From assembly GCF_013340305.1 (NCBI RefSeq), contig NZ_BLVP01000008.1, positions 817,719 to 876,440 of the forward strand: 58,722 nucleotides of DNA, read 5' to 3'. This stretch comes from Desulfovibrio psychrotolerans. GTDB lineage: Bacteria; Desulfobacterota; Desulfovibrionia; Desulfovibrionales; Desulfovibrionaceae. Of this stretch, positions 17,013-25,014 are shown piece by piece; the first letter of the stretch is position 1; the number at the start of each line of letters is the position of its first letter. Below the pieces are notes generated by a model that saw nothing but the letters and a program-made list of their open reading frames with translations, ran no database searches and had not been told where the DNA came from. The translations under genes were made by a program, and so were the position numbers.

Positions 17013-17071
17013 GCATGCACCCTCCGGTCCGAAGGCCGTTTGTGCCGTATGCGTACCCGGTTCTTCAGTAT

Positions 17072-17920
17072 CTAGCTGCCCATAAGTATGTTGTCTATCA
17101 GTCGCGCTTTGCCCAGCCGCACCGCCACGGCGCACAGCACCTGGCCGTCCATGCGGGTGACCGGAGCAAGCGATTCCGGGTGCACAAAGGCCAGATAATC
17201 CTCAGTGCCTGCGGGCAGGTGCTCACGCCAGTAAGTGCGTATGGCTTCCGCCAGCGTTGCGGTATCCTTCTCGCCCCGCGCCGCCATGTCTGCGGCAAGG
17301 CACAATCCGGCACGAATGGCCGGTGCCTGCCTGCGTTCATCGGGCAGAAGATAGACATTGCGCGAGCTTAAGGCCAGACCGTCTTGCTCACGCACAATGG
17401 GTCGTCCCTCCACATGTACCGGCACGTTCAGGTCGCGCGTCATACGCCTGATGATGGCAAGCTGCTGCCAGTCCTTCTGTCCGAAAAAGGCCATGTGCGG
17501 CAGCGTGAGCATGAACAGTTTGAGCACAACCGTGCAAACGCCCCGAAAGTGTGTGGGCCGCGTCAGTCCGCACAGGCCGCGGGCAAGTTCGGGCACTTCC
17601 ACCCATGTGGCGTGGTCCGCCTCATACATGGTTCCGGGGGCGGGCATGAAAAGCACGTCCACGCCTCTGGCGGAAGCCACGGCGGTATCCCGGTCATGGT
17701 CGCGCGGGTAGGCTTCCAGATCTTCTCCGGGGCCGAACTGCGTAGGATTGACAAACAGCGTCACCACTACCTTGTCCGCTACGGTGCGTGCGTGCTCCAT
17801 CAGGCTTTCATGTCCGGCGTGAAAAAAGCCCATGGTCGGAACCAGCGCAATACGCTGGCCCTGCGCCCGCCACTGCAGGCAGGTCTGTTGCAACTGTGAA
17901 GGGTCTGTAATTATCTGCAT
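17072..17920 (-). CDS. panC: Pantothenate synthetase
   Basis: 282 residues, full length. It condenses pantoate and beta-alanine using ATP. ATP motif VPTMGFFHAGHESL near 27 and the KMSKS-like SSRNVYLLPDERR near 182 are present, together with VNPTQFGPGEDLEAYPRD near 57 and FGQKDWQQLAIIRRM near 147. It leads the panC-DUF502-metK run. panB is 1 kb upstream on the same strand, separated by one gene on the opposite strand. Confidence 0.96.
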   Translation of the reverse strand: MQIITDPSQLQQTCLQWRAQGQRIALVPTMGFFHAGHESLMEHARTVADKVVVTLFVNPTQFGPGEDLEAYPRDHDRDTAVASARGVDVLFMPAPGTMYEADHATWVEVPELARGLCGLTRPTHFRGVCTVVLKLFMLTLPHMAFFGQKDWQQLAIIRRMTRDLNVPVHVEGRPIVREQDGLALSSRNVYLLPDERRQAPAIRAGLCLAADMAARGEKDTATLAEAIRTYWREHLPAGTEDYLAFVHPESLAPVTRMDGQVLCAVAVRLGKARLIDNILMGS

Positions 17921-18104
17921 ATCAAGTTATCCGCATATGGTTGTGTAGCATATATACTGGCCCAAATGGTTTGTCCAGAAAAATCAAATCAACATAACAG
18001 ACTGAAAAGAAAGCATTTGTCGCCAAAGAGTGCCGCATTGGCCTAGTGTACACTATTCGGGGCGAATCGCCATCCTTCAGGCGGTTCTGTTTGCATGATG
18101 GAGC

Positions 18105-18902
18105 GTGAGCGGGTACTCACAGCGAGAGCGCGCGTCTCCTTGCGGTTGGCCGATGCGTCTTGCATCATCGGTTCAGAACTGGCGGATTGTGGCGCACGGG
18201 GGTATGCATTGGCTTTATTCATACGGTACGCATGTGCGGAACGTATCTGTGCTGCAACTTTGTGGCAGATTGTTCCCCGGCTGTGCCGGGCGCAAAGCGG
18301 GAGGAACGGTGCAACCGTTTTATCAGGGAAAGCTTGATGTTTTCTGTGCCATCTATGCGGTGCTGAACGCTTTTCAGAAGTTGAGCGGCATTTCCGTATG
18401 GCAGGCCAAATCGTTGCTCATGGAAATCCTTCTCCGGTTGCCGGAAGAGAATCCTCAGGGCTGGCGTGCCTGTGTGCGCAACGAGACAGACTACATCTGG
18501 CTGGTTGCGGAACTGCTGCAAACCTACGGCACGAACATGGGGTTGGCGTGGCATCGTCCGTGGGCAGACTATGCCGAGGAGCGGAATGAACCTGCCGTAA
18601 TCCCCGGCGATATCTGGACTACCATGGCGGAATGGACGGCGCGGCATCCGGGCAGCCGTACGGCGGTGTTTCGTTTCCGCCGGTATATCCCGCCCCGCGA
18701 ACTCCCTGTGGTCTGTCACTGGACAGTGGCTGACCGCTTTATGGGAGATACCCTGTTTCTGTTCGATGCAAGCAAGGAGGAATCCGCCGTACACTTTCTG
18801 GACCGTGGCGGATTCGCCGTGCGCAGGGCGGTTGTCCCGTCCGGCTGCCAGATTGTTTTGGAGCCTGCTGCAATCTTTTTGCTGGAGCGGCAGGCGGTCT
18901 AG
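18105..18902 (+). CDS. Putative papain-like (C39-type fold) cysteine peptidase
   Basis: 265 residues from a GTG at 18105; the start is uncertain, since in-frame ATGs at 18153 and 18204 also lack a clear Shine-Dalgarno. The diagnostic segment is FYQGKLDVFCAIYAVLNAF (~73-91), with an oxyanion-type Gln and catalytic-type Cys starting a helix. Downstream are LPVVCHWTVADRF with a His (~206) and LFLFDASKE with an Asp (~222), in papain order Gln-Cys-His-Asp. No signal peptide or membrane helix is clear. The gene runs against panB, sharing 4 bases at the 3' ends, and diverges from panC. The substrate is unknown, and an inactive homologue cannot be excluded. Confidence 0.65.
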   Translation: MSGYSQRERASPCGWPMRLASSVQNWRIVAHGGMHWLYSYGTHVRNVSVLQLCGRLFPGCAGRKAGGTVQPFYQGKLDVFCAIYAVLNAFQKLSGISVWQAKSLLMEILLRLPEENPQGWRACVRNETDYIWLVAELLQTYGTNMGLAWHRPWADYAEERNEPAVIPGDIWTTMAEWTARHPGSRTAVFRFRRYIPPRELPVVCHWTVADRFMGDTLFLFDASKEESAVHFLDRGGFAVRRAVVPSGCQIVLEPAAIFLLERQAV

Positions 18903-19786
18903 TCGTTATCCAGCTTGGCGTTTTCCTCTTCCGGCATGCGGAAGCTGTGCTCTGTGCCGGGAAAATCCCCGTTTTCCACATCCTGCCGGTACTCGGATAT
19001 AGCCTGCGCCGCTATGTCGCGCAGGTTCGCGTATTGCTTCACAAATTTGGGCACAAAGCGGTCGAACAGACCGAGCAGGTCGTGGAACACCAGCACCTGA
19101 CCGTCACAGTCGCTGCCCGCGCCTATGCCGATGGTGGGAACGCCCACGGCAGCGGTTATGCGGCTGGCTATGGGGGCGGGAATGGCCTCCAGTACGATGC
19201 AGAACGCACCCGCATCCTCCAGTGCCTTTGCCTCGTCCATGAGACGACGCGCCGCTTCGGCTGTCTTTCCCTGTACCTTAAAGCCGCCGAGTGCTGCCAC
19301 ACGCTGCGGCGTCAGGCCTATGTGCCCCACCACAGGTATGCCCGCCTGCACCAGAGCCTGCACCTGCGGAAGAATCTCCCGTCCGCCTTCCAGTTTCACC
19401 GCACGCACACCGCCCTGCTGGAACAGTCGTGCGGCGTTGGTCAGGGCCGTTTCCACTCCCGGTTCATAGCTCATGAACGGCATATCAGCTATCACCAGCG
19501 CGCGTTTTGTGCCACGCGTAACCGCCCGGCAGTGGTGCACCATCTCGTCCATGGTCACGCTTATGGTGTCATCGCGCCCCAGCATGACCATGCCCAGCGA
19601 ATCGCCCACCAGAATCATATCAATGCCGCATTGGTCTACCAGCGTGGCGGAAGGGTAGTCGTAGGCAGTGAGCATCGTGAGCTTTCTGGCACCTTTGGCA
19701 CCGCGCACTGTCATTGCGGTTACGGGGGTGGCAACGGGGGAAGTGCCGGCGGTGCTGGCAGAAGCCGGCTGTATATGTTTGCTCAT
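18899..19786 (-). CDS. panB: 3-methyl-2-oxobutanoate hydroxymethyltransferase
   Basis: 295 residues. It catalyses the first committed step to pantothenate, using 5,10-methylene-THF on ketoisovalerate. Metal and substrate motifs are LTAYDYPSATLVDQ, VGDSLGMVMLG, ADMPFMSYE, VKLEGG, HIGLTPQ and IGIGAGSDCDGQVLVFHDLLG. An Ala/Thr/Val-rich stretch of ~25 residues (SASTAGTSPVATPVTAMTV) precedes the domain. GGAG lies upstream of the ATG. The family is decameric and cytosolic. Confidence 0.96.
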   Translation of the reverse strand: MSKHIQPASASTAGTSPVATPVTAMTVRGAKGARKLTMLTAYDYPSATLVDQCGIDMILVGDSLGMVMLGRDDTISVTMDEMVHHCRAVTRGTKRALVIADMPFMSYEPGVETALTNAARLFQQGGVRAVKLEGGREILPQVQALVQAGIPVVGHIGLTPQRVAALGGFKVQGKTAEAARRLMDEAKALEDAGAFCIVLEAIPAPIASRITAAVGVPTIGIGAGSDCDGQVLVFHDLLGLFDRFVPKFVKQYANLRDIAAQAISEYRQDVENGDFPGTEHSFRMPEEENAKLDND

Positions 19787-20210
19787 GGTCTGTTCTCCGG
19801 AAGAGGCTTTGGGTTCTGCAGCCGGACAATCTCTCCGTGACGGATCAGGGCCGATGCGTCCAGGAGAGAGTAATCAGTGCTCAAGGGTCTATAGTACAGG
19901 GCATTTCCGTTTGCACAGCGGCGTGCCTTGTGGCGCAGCTTCAGGAAAGAATGCGTGCACCCATCCTGCCCTGCCGGGGGCCGTTTGTATATGATTGCCT
20001 GCGGCAGGACAAGGACTGTGCTGCGTGCCGTGAAACGGGTGGGGGGGCGGGTATTTGCTTGGCCGGGAGAACATGCCCGGGCAGGGGGAAAATGCCGCAA
20101 CTCCGCTGTTTGGGTGGTTATGGCAAACGGCACGCAGCCAAGGCGCAGTCGACCTGCTTGGCTTATGCCTCCGGCGAAAAGGGCAGTGCTAATTATTTGC
20201 AAAGTACCCT

Positions 20211-20236
20211 TAAGAAGTGTGTAGCCGGACCGATGA
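20211..20236 (+). promoter_or_regulatory. Candidate sigma-28 promoter for flagellin
   Basis: TAAG at 20211 and ACCGATGA at 20229-20236 resemble the FliA consensus TAAA / GCCGATAA, but the spacer is 14 rather than 15 bases. It lies about 90 bases upstream of the flagellin ATG. No GG-N10-GC sigma-54 box was found nearby. Confidence 0.4.
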
Positions 20237-20306
20237 GTAGGTCATGCAACGGCGGATAAGGTCGCATGGATGCGGCCGAGCACAGTGCTACCGCTTCGGA
20301 GACACA

Positions 20307-20326
20307 AATATTCAGGGAGGAATATT
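20307..20326 (+). promoter_or_regulatory. Hairpin presenting the flagellin ribosome-binding site (CsrA-type site)
   Basis: AATATT (20307-20312) and AATATT (20321-20326) pair, leaving CAGGGAGG (20313-20320) in the loop, directly followed by the ATG. The loop holds the whole Shine-Dalgarno and an AGGGAGGA motif of the kind CsrA recognises. In other bacteria CsrA represses flagellin translation from such sites; here that is inferred. Confidence 0.6.
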
Positions 20327-21220
20327 ATGTCGATGGTAATCAATCATAACATGATGGCTATGAACGCTGCCCGCAACCTGGGCACTTCGTTTGGCAACCT
20401 TTCCACCTCGGTGCGCCGCCTTTCTTCGGGTCTGCGCGTCGGAACTTCGGCGGACGATGCTGCCGGTCTTGCCATCCGTGAACTCATGCGGGCCGACATT
20501 TCCGCCCTTAACCAGGGCGTCCGGAACGCAAACGACGCTATTTCGCTGATCCAGACCGCCGACGGTGCGCTCGGCGTTATCGACGAAAAGCTCATCCGCA
20601 TGAAGGAACTTGCAGAGCAGGCCGCAACGGGTACCTACACCTCTGACCAGCGTCTGATCATCGACTCCGAATATCAGGCCATGGCTTCAGAAATTACCCG
20701 AATCGCCAACTCCACGGACTTCAACGGTATTCATCTGCTGAACGGCAACCTGTCCAGTTCGAGCCACGACGGCAGCGGTCTGACATCCACCGGCAAGATG
20801 AAGATCCACTTCGGCACCAAGAACGATAGCGCGGAAGACTACTACTACATCCAGATAGGGACTGCCACCGCTTCGGCTCTTGGTCTCGGCAATCAGGCCA
20901 CTGCCACTAACCAGGGCTACACAATCTCCACCCAGTCCGCTGCACAGCAGGCTTTGGTGGGCATTGAAAACGCCATCATCTCCAAGGACAACATCCGCGC
21001 CGCTCTGGGTGCCCTGCAGAACCGTCTGGAGAACACCATCTCCAACCTGCAGATTCAGGCAGAAAACCTCCAGGCTGCGGAATCCCGAATCTCCGACGTG
21101 GACGTGTCCGTCGAAATGACCGAATTCGTCCGCCAGCAGATTCTTACCCAGGCCGCAGTCGCCATGCTGTCTCAGGCAAACAGCCTGCCCAGAATGGCCA
21201 TGCAGCTCCTCGGCGGCTAA
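20327..21220 (+). CDS. fliC: Flagellin
   Basis: 297 residues. The conserved N-terminal D0/D1 (MSMVINHNMMAMNAARNLG, SSGLRVGTSADDAAGLAIRE, RNANDAISLIQTADGAL) and C-terminal D1/D0 (RAALGALQNRLENTISNLQ, SRISDVDVSVEMTEF, ILTQAAVAMLSQANSLP) sandwich a short variable region of about 90 residues. It is a small flagellin. Its start follows GGGAGGAATATT, and a strong terminator follows the stop, so it is monocistronic. The product is exported by the flagellar apparatus and polymerises into the filament. Confidence 0.97.
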   Translation: MSMVINHNMMAMNAARNLGTSFGNLSTSVRRLSSGLRVGTSADDAAGLAIRELMRADISALNQGVRNANDAISLIQTADGALGVIDEKLIRMKELAEQAATGTYTSDQRLIIDSEYQAMASEITRIANSTDFNGIHLLNGNLSSSSHDGSGLTSTGKMKIHFGTKNDSAEDYYYIQIGTATASALGLGNQATATNQGYTISTQSAAQQALVGIENAIISKDNIRAALGALQNRLENTISNLQIQAENLQAAESRISDVDVSVEMTEFVRQQILTQAAVAMLSQANSLPRMAMQLLGG

Positions 21221-21263
21221 CACCCGCATGGGGATGGGGGTAGTCTCGGTCCTGAACATGGTT

Positions 21264-21288
21264 GGGCCGCCGCAAGGCGGCCCTTTTT
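21264..21288 (+). terminator. Flagellin terminator
   Basis: GGGCCGCC, loop GCAA, GGCGGCCC, then TTTTT. An eight-base perfect stem with a GNRA-type tetraloop, 44 bases past the flagellin stop. Confidence 0.93.
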
Positions 21289-21493
21289 CATTGCTTTCAG
21301 CTATGCCTCCTGCCGTGTTTTCTGCCATATCGCGGGCGTACGTTCTCTTATGCGGCTCCATGCCGTTTCGTCCGCACACCGCTCTGGAAGAAACGGGGGG
21401 AGCTTCCGCCGTGTTTACAATCGCCAGACGTTGCGGCACATTGAACAAAACGGAAGACTCTCCGTAAACGTCTCCGATAACAGGCAGGTGGTC

Positions 21494-22102
21494 ATGCGAT
21501 TCAGACTGACACAAGAGAATTTTGCTCCGGTGCTGGCGGCCGTGTTTGTGGTTTTTTTCGGCCTTCTCGCCATAAATCCAGCTTCCCGGGCCGTATGGCT
21601 GGCGGAGGTTATCCCCGTAGTCTTCGTCTTTGTTCTTCTGGCGGCCACATACCGGTGGTTCCGGTTTTCCAACGTGTCGTACGGACTTATGGCGGTGTGG
21701 CTGTTCTGGCATACGATTGGCGGGCATTTTACCTTCGCCAATGTGCCGTTCCAGTGGATCACCGACCTCATGGGCGCGGAGCGCAACCACTTTGACCGCA
21801 TAGGCCATTTTTCAGTGGGCTTTTACGCCTATCCCATGGCGGAACTTTTTATCCGGCGCAAACTCGCAGGACCAATCGTCACCACGCTGTTTTCTCTTTT
21901 CTTCATAATGTCCGTGGCAGCGGGATATGAAATCATCGAGTGGTGGTATGCTGTAGCCGAAGGCGGCGAGGCGGGCATTGAGTTTTTGGGCAGTCAGGGA
22001 GATGTGTGGGATGCCCAGAAGGACATGCTGGCAGACACGCTGGGTGCCGTTACCGTGCTTATTCTGTTCTGGGTGTTCGGCGAGCGGTGGGGCAGCCGTT
22101 AG
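21494..22102 (+). CDS. YjdF-like (DUF2238) inner-membrane protein
   Basis: 202 residues from the ATG at 21494 (AGGTGG upstream). About six membrane helices: APVLAAVFVVFFGLLAI, VWLAEVIPVVFVFVLLAA, VSYGLMAVWLFWHTIG, HFSVGFYAYPMAELF, IVTTLFSLFFIMSVAAGYE and DTLGAVTVLILFW. Conserved polar motifs of the family are ERNHFDRIGHFSVG, EIIEWW and GDVWDAQKDMLADTLGA. Function is unknown. The gene is alone, convergent with the BFD-type gene. Confidence 0.85.
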   Translation: MRFRLTQENFAPVLAAVFVVFFGLLAINPASRAVWLAEVIPVVFVFVLLAATYRWFRFSNVSYGLMAVWLFWHTIGGHFTFANVPFQWITDLMGAERNHFDRIGHFSVGFYAYPMAELFIRRKLAGPIVTTLFSLFFIMSVAAGYEIIEWWYAVAEGGEAGIEFLGSQGDVWDAQKDMLADTLGAVTVLILFWVFGERWGSR

Positions 22103-22243
22103 GCCGTTTTCGGGGTGCGGCAGGTGGTTGCTGCACGGCAGGCGTCTTTTGCAGAGGGGGAGCGTGCCCGCAATGTCCCCTGATGGCTTGGGGCAGGTGC
22201 CCGGTCTCTGCATGGTATGGTGCAAAACGGAGAGAGGAAAGGG

Positions 22244-22543
22244 TCAGCCCATGGGCAGCATGCCCTTGGCGTGACGCAGCAGGCGGACTATTTCGGGTGT
22301 GCAGCAACGTCCGCGCGGTGAGCGTTCCGCACATTCAGTGCCTGTGGCGCCGATGCGCTGTTTCAATTCCTCAAGGCTGTGCACGCCGTCCCGGATAAGG
22401 CCCACCAGCGTCCCTTTGCTGGTCTGGCTGCAAAAGCAGACCATTTCGGCATCCGGGGCGTTCAGTATGTCGTCCTGAATGGTCGTCCCCGTCGTTCCGG
22501 CAGGTCCATTTGGCCCGTTCGGTCCGGTTTTCATTGTCGCCAT
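22244..22543 (-). CDS. BFD-type [2Fe-2S] protein
   Basis: 99 residues. A BFD-like domain carries CFCSQTSKGTLVGLIRDG (~36) and ECAERSPRGRCCTPEIVRLL (~70), giving the C-x-C ... C-x(n)-C ligand pattern; an extra adjacent Cys is present. The N-terminus (GPNGPNGPAGTTGTT) is a collagen-like G-x-y run encoded by about five 9-bp units. Such small domains are found as bacterioferritin-associated ferredoxins or as modules of nitrite reductase and NifU; this stand-alone copy has no bacterioferritin nearby. A G-rich Shine-Dalgarno precedes the start. Confidence 0.8.
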   Translation of the reverse strand: MATMKTGPNGPNGPAGTTGTTIQDDILNAPDAEMVCFCSQTSKGTLVGLIRDGVHSLEELKQRIGATGTECAERSPRGRCCTPEIVRLLRHAKGMLPMG

Positions 22544-22805
22544 GGTCGGTATCCCCCCGCAGTGTAAGGCTTGTTACGGCACCTGCCGGCTATGTCCCGT
22601 TGTGGTGCTGTAAGGAAAAACAATACCACTGCGTCAAAAATGAGAGCAACAACTGACATCGCTGACGTATGTTTTCCTTCTTCACTCCAAGGGCACGGCT
22701 GTACACGGATGGGAAAAGGGGATAAGCCTTGCCCCGCAGGGCGCAGTGATGTGCCTGTCAGGGCTGATGAGCGAAATGTGGAGTATTCCAGCGCAGGAGA
22801 GAGGA

Positions 22806-23429
22806 ATGACAGCGTGTAATCCGCAGCAGAATTTACAGGGCAGGGATCGCCTGACCCGCTTGGCCGATTTTCTTTTCGAGGCCGGCATGCTGCGCAAGAC
22901 ACCCCGCAGCGGGTACCAGTTTTTGGGAACGGGAACGGAGAATGTGGCGGAACACAGTTTCCGCACGGCCGTAATAGGCTGGGTGCTGGCACACGAAGCC
23001 GGTGCAGATGCTGAGCACACGGCACTGATGTGCCTGTTCCATGATTTTCATGAGGCGCGGGTGGGCGACTTCAACTACGTGAATCGCATCTACAATACCA
23101 GCAAGCCTCGGGCTGCGCTGGAGCACGCCACAGAAGGCACCGGGCTGGAAGATGCCGTGCTGCCGCTGTGGGATGAGCTGGAAGAGGCCAAGACGCAGGA
23201 AGCCCGGCTTGCGCAGGATGCGGACCAGATTGACCTTATCCTCAACCTCAAGCAGGAGCTGGATCTGGGCAACCGTTACGCGGGCAAGTGGATGGAGGCG
23301 GCGTTGCAGCGGCTCAGAACTCCGCAAGGTAACGCGCTGGCTCAGGTCATAGCGCAAACGGACCATACAGACTGGTGGTACATCGGGCCGGACCGCAGTT
23401 GGTGGGAACGGAAAAACGGCAAGAAATAG
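22806..23429 (+). CDS. HD-domain hydrolase (YfbR-like 5'-nucleotidase family)
   Basis: 207 residues from the ATG at 22806. The HD motif set is present: EHSFRTAVIGWVLAHEAG (His of the first metal motif), ALMCLFHDFHEARVGD (His-Asp pair near 79) and AQDADQIDLILNLKQEL (distal Asp near 142). The arrangement matches YfbR/HDDC2-type dNMP phosphohydrolases, although substrate choice cannot be read from sequence. The C-terminus ends WWYIGPDRSWWERKNGKK. It is followed by a bidirectional terminator shared with trmFO. Confidence 0.82.
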   Translation: MTACNPQQNLQGRDRLTRLADFLFEAGMLRKTPRSGYQFLGTGTENVAEHSFRTAVIGWVLAHEAGADAEHTALMCLFHDFHEARVGDFNYVNRIYNTSKPRAALEHATEGTGLEDAVLPLWDELEEAKTQEARLAQDADQIDLILNLKQELDLGNRYAGKWMEAALQRLRTPQGNALAQVIAQTDHTDWWYIGPDRSWWERKNGKK

Positions 23430-23434
23430 CAAAA

Positions 23435-23467
23435 GGCCGGGGTCTCAGCGACTCCGGCCTTCTTTTT
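23435..23467. terminator. Shared terminator between HD gene and trmFO
   Basis: GGCCGGGGTC and GACTCCGGCC form a ten-base stem (one G-T pair) with loop TCAGC, followed by TTCTTTTTT on the plus strand and preceded by AAAA, so it can work both ways. The T-run touches the trmFO stop codon. Confidence 0.88.
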
Positions 23468-24801
23468 TACAGAATATCCCGTACACTTTCCAGCCATGCT
23501 GCAAACCGCTCGCGGGCACGCTCGGCGTACAGGGACTTGCGGTCTTTCTTCTTGGCCCGCATGTTCAGTTCCGGCGTAAGCCCGAACTGCACGTTGGAAG
23601 GCTGAAAGTTCTTCTGCTCCGTGCGCAGGTGGTTCAGCAGCCCGCCGAGACAGGTTTCCGGCGGTGGCGGAGGAATCTTTAGTCCCCGTGCACGGGCTGC
23701 GAGCACAATGCCCAGCCACAGGCCGCACGCGGCAGACTCCACATAGCCTTCCACTCCCGTAATCTGTCCCGCCAGAAAGACATCCGGGCGGGAGCTGAGT
23801 GAAAGGTCGGGGCCCAACGATTTGGGCGCGTTCACATAGGTATTGCGGTGTACACTGCCGAACCGCACAAACTCCGCGTTTTCCAGTCCCGGAATCATGC
23901 GGAATATGCGGGCCTGCTCTCCGTGCTTGAGCTTGGTCTGGCAGCCCACAAGGTTGAACATGGACTTGTTCAGGTCTTCGGTGCGCAACTGTACAATGGC
24001 GAAGGGGCGCTGGCCTGTCGCGGGGTCCGTAAACCCTACGGGCTTGAACGAACCGAATGCCAGCGTCATTTCGCCGCGCTCCGCCAGTGCCTCTATGGGC
24101 ATGCAGCCTTCAAAGTGTATTTCCTTTTCAAAGTCCTTGGTGGGCGCTTTTTCTCCGGCGATAAGGGCGGCATGAAAGGCGAAGTATTCCTCGCGGCTCA
24201 TGGGGCAGTTCAGATAATCCTTGTCGTCCGGCTGATAACGCGAACCCCAGAACGCCTTGGTCATATCTATGGAATCTGCGCTCACAATGGGCGCAATGGC
24301 ATCATAGAAATACAGGTGCGTGCCGCCCACCGCCTGCGCAAGCGAGGCACTCAGACTTTCGCTGGCAAGGGGTCCTGCCGCAATGACCACAGCGTCAAAC
24401 CCTAGCAGCTCAGGGGCGTCCAGCGAAGGAATTTCCTTGCGGACCAAGGTGACGTTGGCGTCCTGTTCCATTTCGCGGGTAATGTGCGCGCTGAACAGGT
24501 CTCGGTCCACGGCAAGTGCCTTGCCTGCGGGCACCTTGGTTGCTTCTGCCGCGCTCATGGTCAGGCTGCCCAGTTCGCGCATTTCCTGTTTGAGCAGGCC
24601 CACGCCGGAATCCTGCTGGTCGGAGCGAAAAGAGTTGGAGCAGACCAGCTCAGCCAGCCCTTCAAGCTGATGCGCGGGAGAGAACCGTTCAGGTTTCATT
24701 TCGAACAGGGTGACATGCACGCCTGCCAGCGAGAGCTTGCGGGCGCATTCGCAGCCAGCCAAACCGCCGCCCACTATGGCGACCTTGGAAATATGGGACA
24801 C
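23467..24801 (-). CDS. trmFO: Folate/FAD-dependent tRNA(uracil-54)-methyltransferase TrmFO
   Basis: 444 residues. A GTG start at 24801 is chosen because AGGAGG lies five bases upstream; the ATG five codons earlier has no such signal. N-terminal FAD motif VAIVGGGLAGCECARKLS is followed by CSNSFRSDQQDSGVGLLKQEM, VPAGKALAVDRDLFS and the C-terminal FLAGQITGVEGYVESAACG. The enzyme makes ribothymidine at position 54 of tRNA using methylene-THF, in place of the SAM-dependent TrmA. Confidence 0.95.
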   Translation of the reverse strand: MSHISKVAIVGGGLAGCECARKLSLAGVHVTLFEMKPERFSPAHQLEGLAELVCSNSFRSDQQDSGVGLLKQEMRELGSLTMSAAEATKVPAGKALAVDRDLFSAHITREMEQDANVTLVRKEIPSLDAPELLGFDAVVIAAGPLASESLSASLAQAVGGTHLYFYDAIAPIVSADSIDMTKAFWGSRYQPDDKDYLNCPMSREEYFAFHAALIAGEKAPTKDFEKEIHFEGCMPIEALAERGEMTLAFGSFKPVGFTDPATGQRPFAIVQLRTEDLNKSMFNLVGCQTKLKHGEQARIFRMIPGLENAEFVRFGSVHRNTYVNAPKSLGPDLSLSSRPDVFLAGQITGVEGYVESAACGLWLGIVLAARARGLKIPPPPPETCLGGLLNHLRTEQKNFQPSNVQFGLTPELNMRAKKKDRKSLYAERARERFAAWLESVRDIL

Positions 24802-24873
24802 GTGAGCCTCCTGCATGGTTGGGCTTTCTGGTAGACCATAGGGCGGGCAATGGCAAGTGGCAACAGACGTCAG

Positions 24874-24924
24874 CCGGACGTGTTCTATAGCCGGGCGTGT
24901 TCTATAGGCAGGCGTGTTTTACAG
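24874..24924. repeat. 17-bp tandem repeat, three units
   Basis: Units CCGGACGTGTTCTATAG, CCGGGCGTGTTCTATAG and GCAGGCGTGTTTTACAG abut exactly; a fourth decayed unit (GTAAGCTTGTTCTGGCG) may follow. The array lies in the 213-base gap upstream of trmFO and downstream of the binding-protein gene. Confidence 0.75.
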
Positions 24925-25014
24925 GTAAGCTTGTTCTGGCGTGGTCAGGGCGGCATTCCGCACAGGCGGGCATCCGTCATGCCCGTGTCTTCTCATGCAA
25001 GAAGCAACAGAAAT

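Larger units (their letters stand above)
19787..20326. other. Divergent panB / flagellin intergenic region
   Basis: 540 bases without a credible gene; frames crossing it are low-quality. It carries the panB leader, a flagellar-type promoter candidate (20211-20236) and the flagellin leader hairpin (20307-20326). A G-rich patch lies at about 20040-20095. Confidence 0.5.

Noticed and set aside
19783-20202. 139-codon minus-strand frame upstream of panB
   Set aside because: No ribosome-binding site, no domain, low-quality composition; the region looks like a leader.
20170-20205. Sigma-54 promoter for flagellin
   Set aside because: GGGCAG...TTTGC looks similar at first glance, but GG to GC spacing is 15 bases instead of 10.
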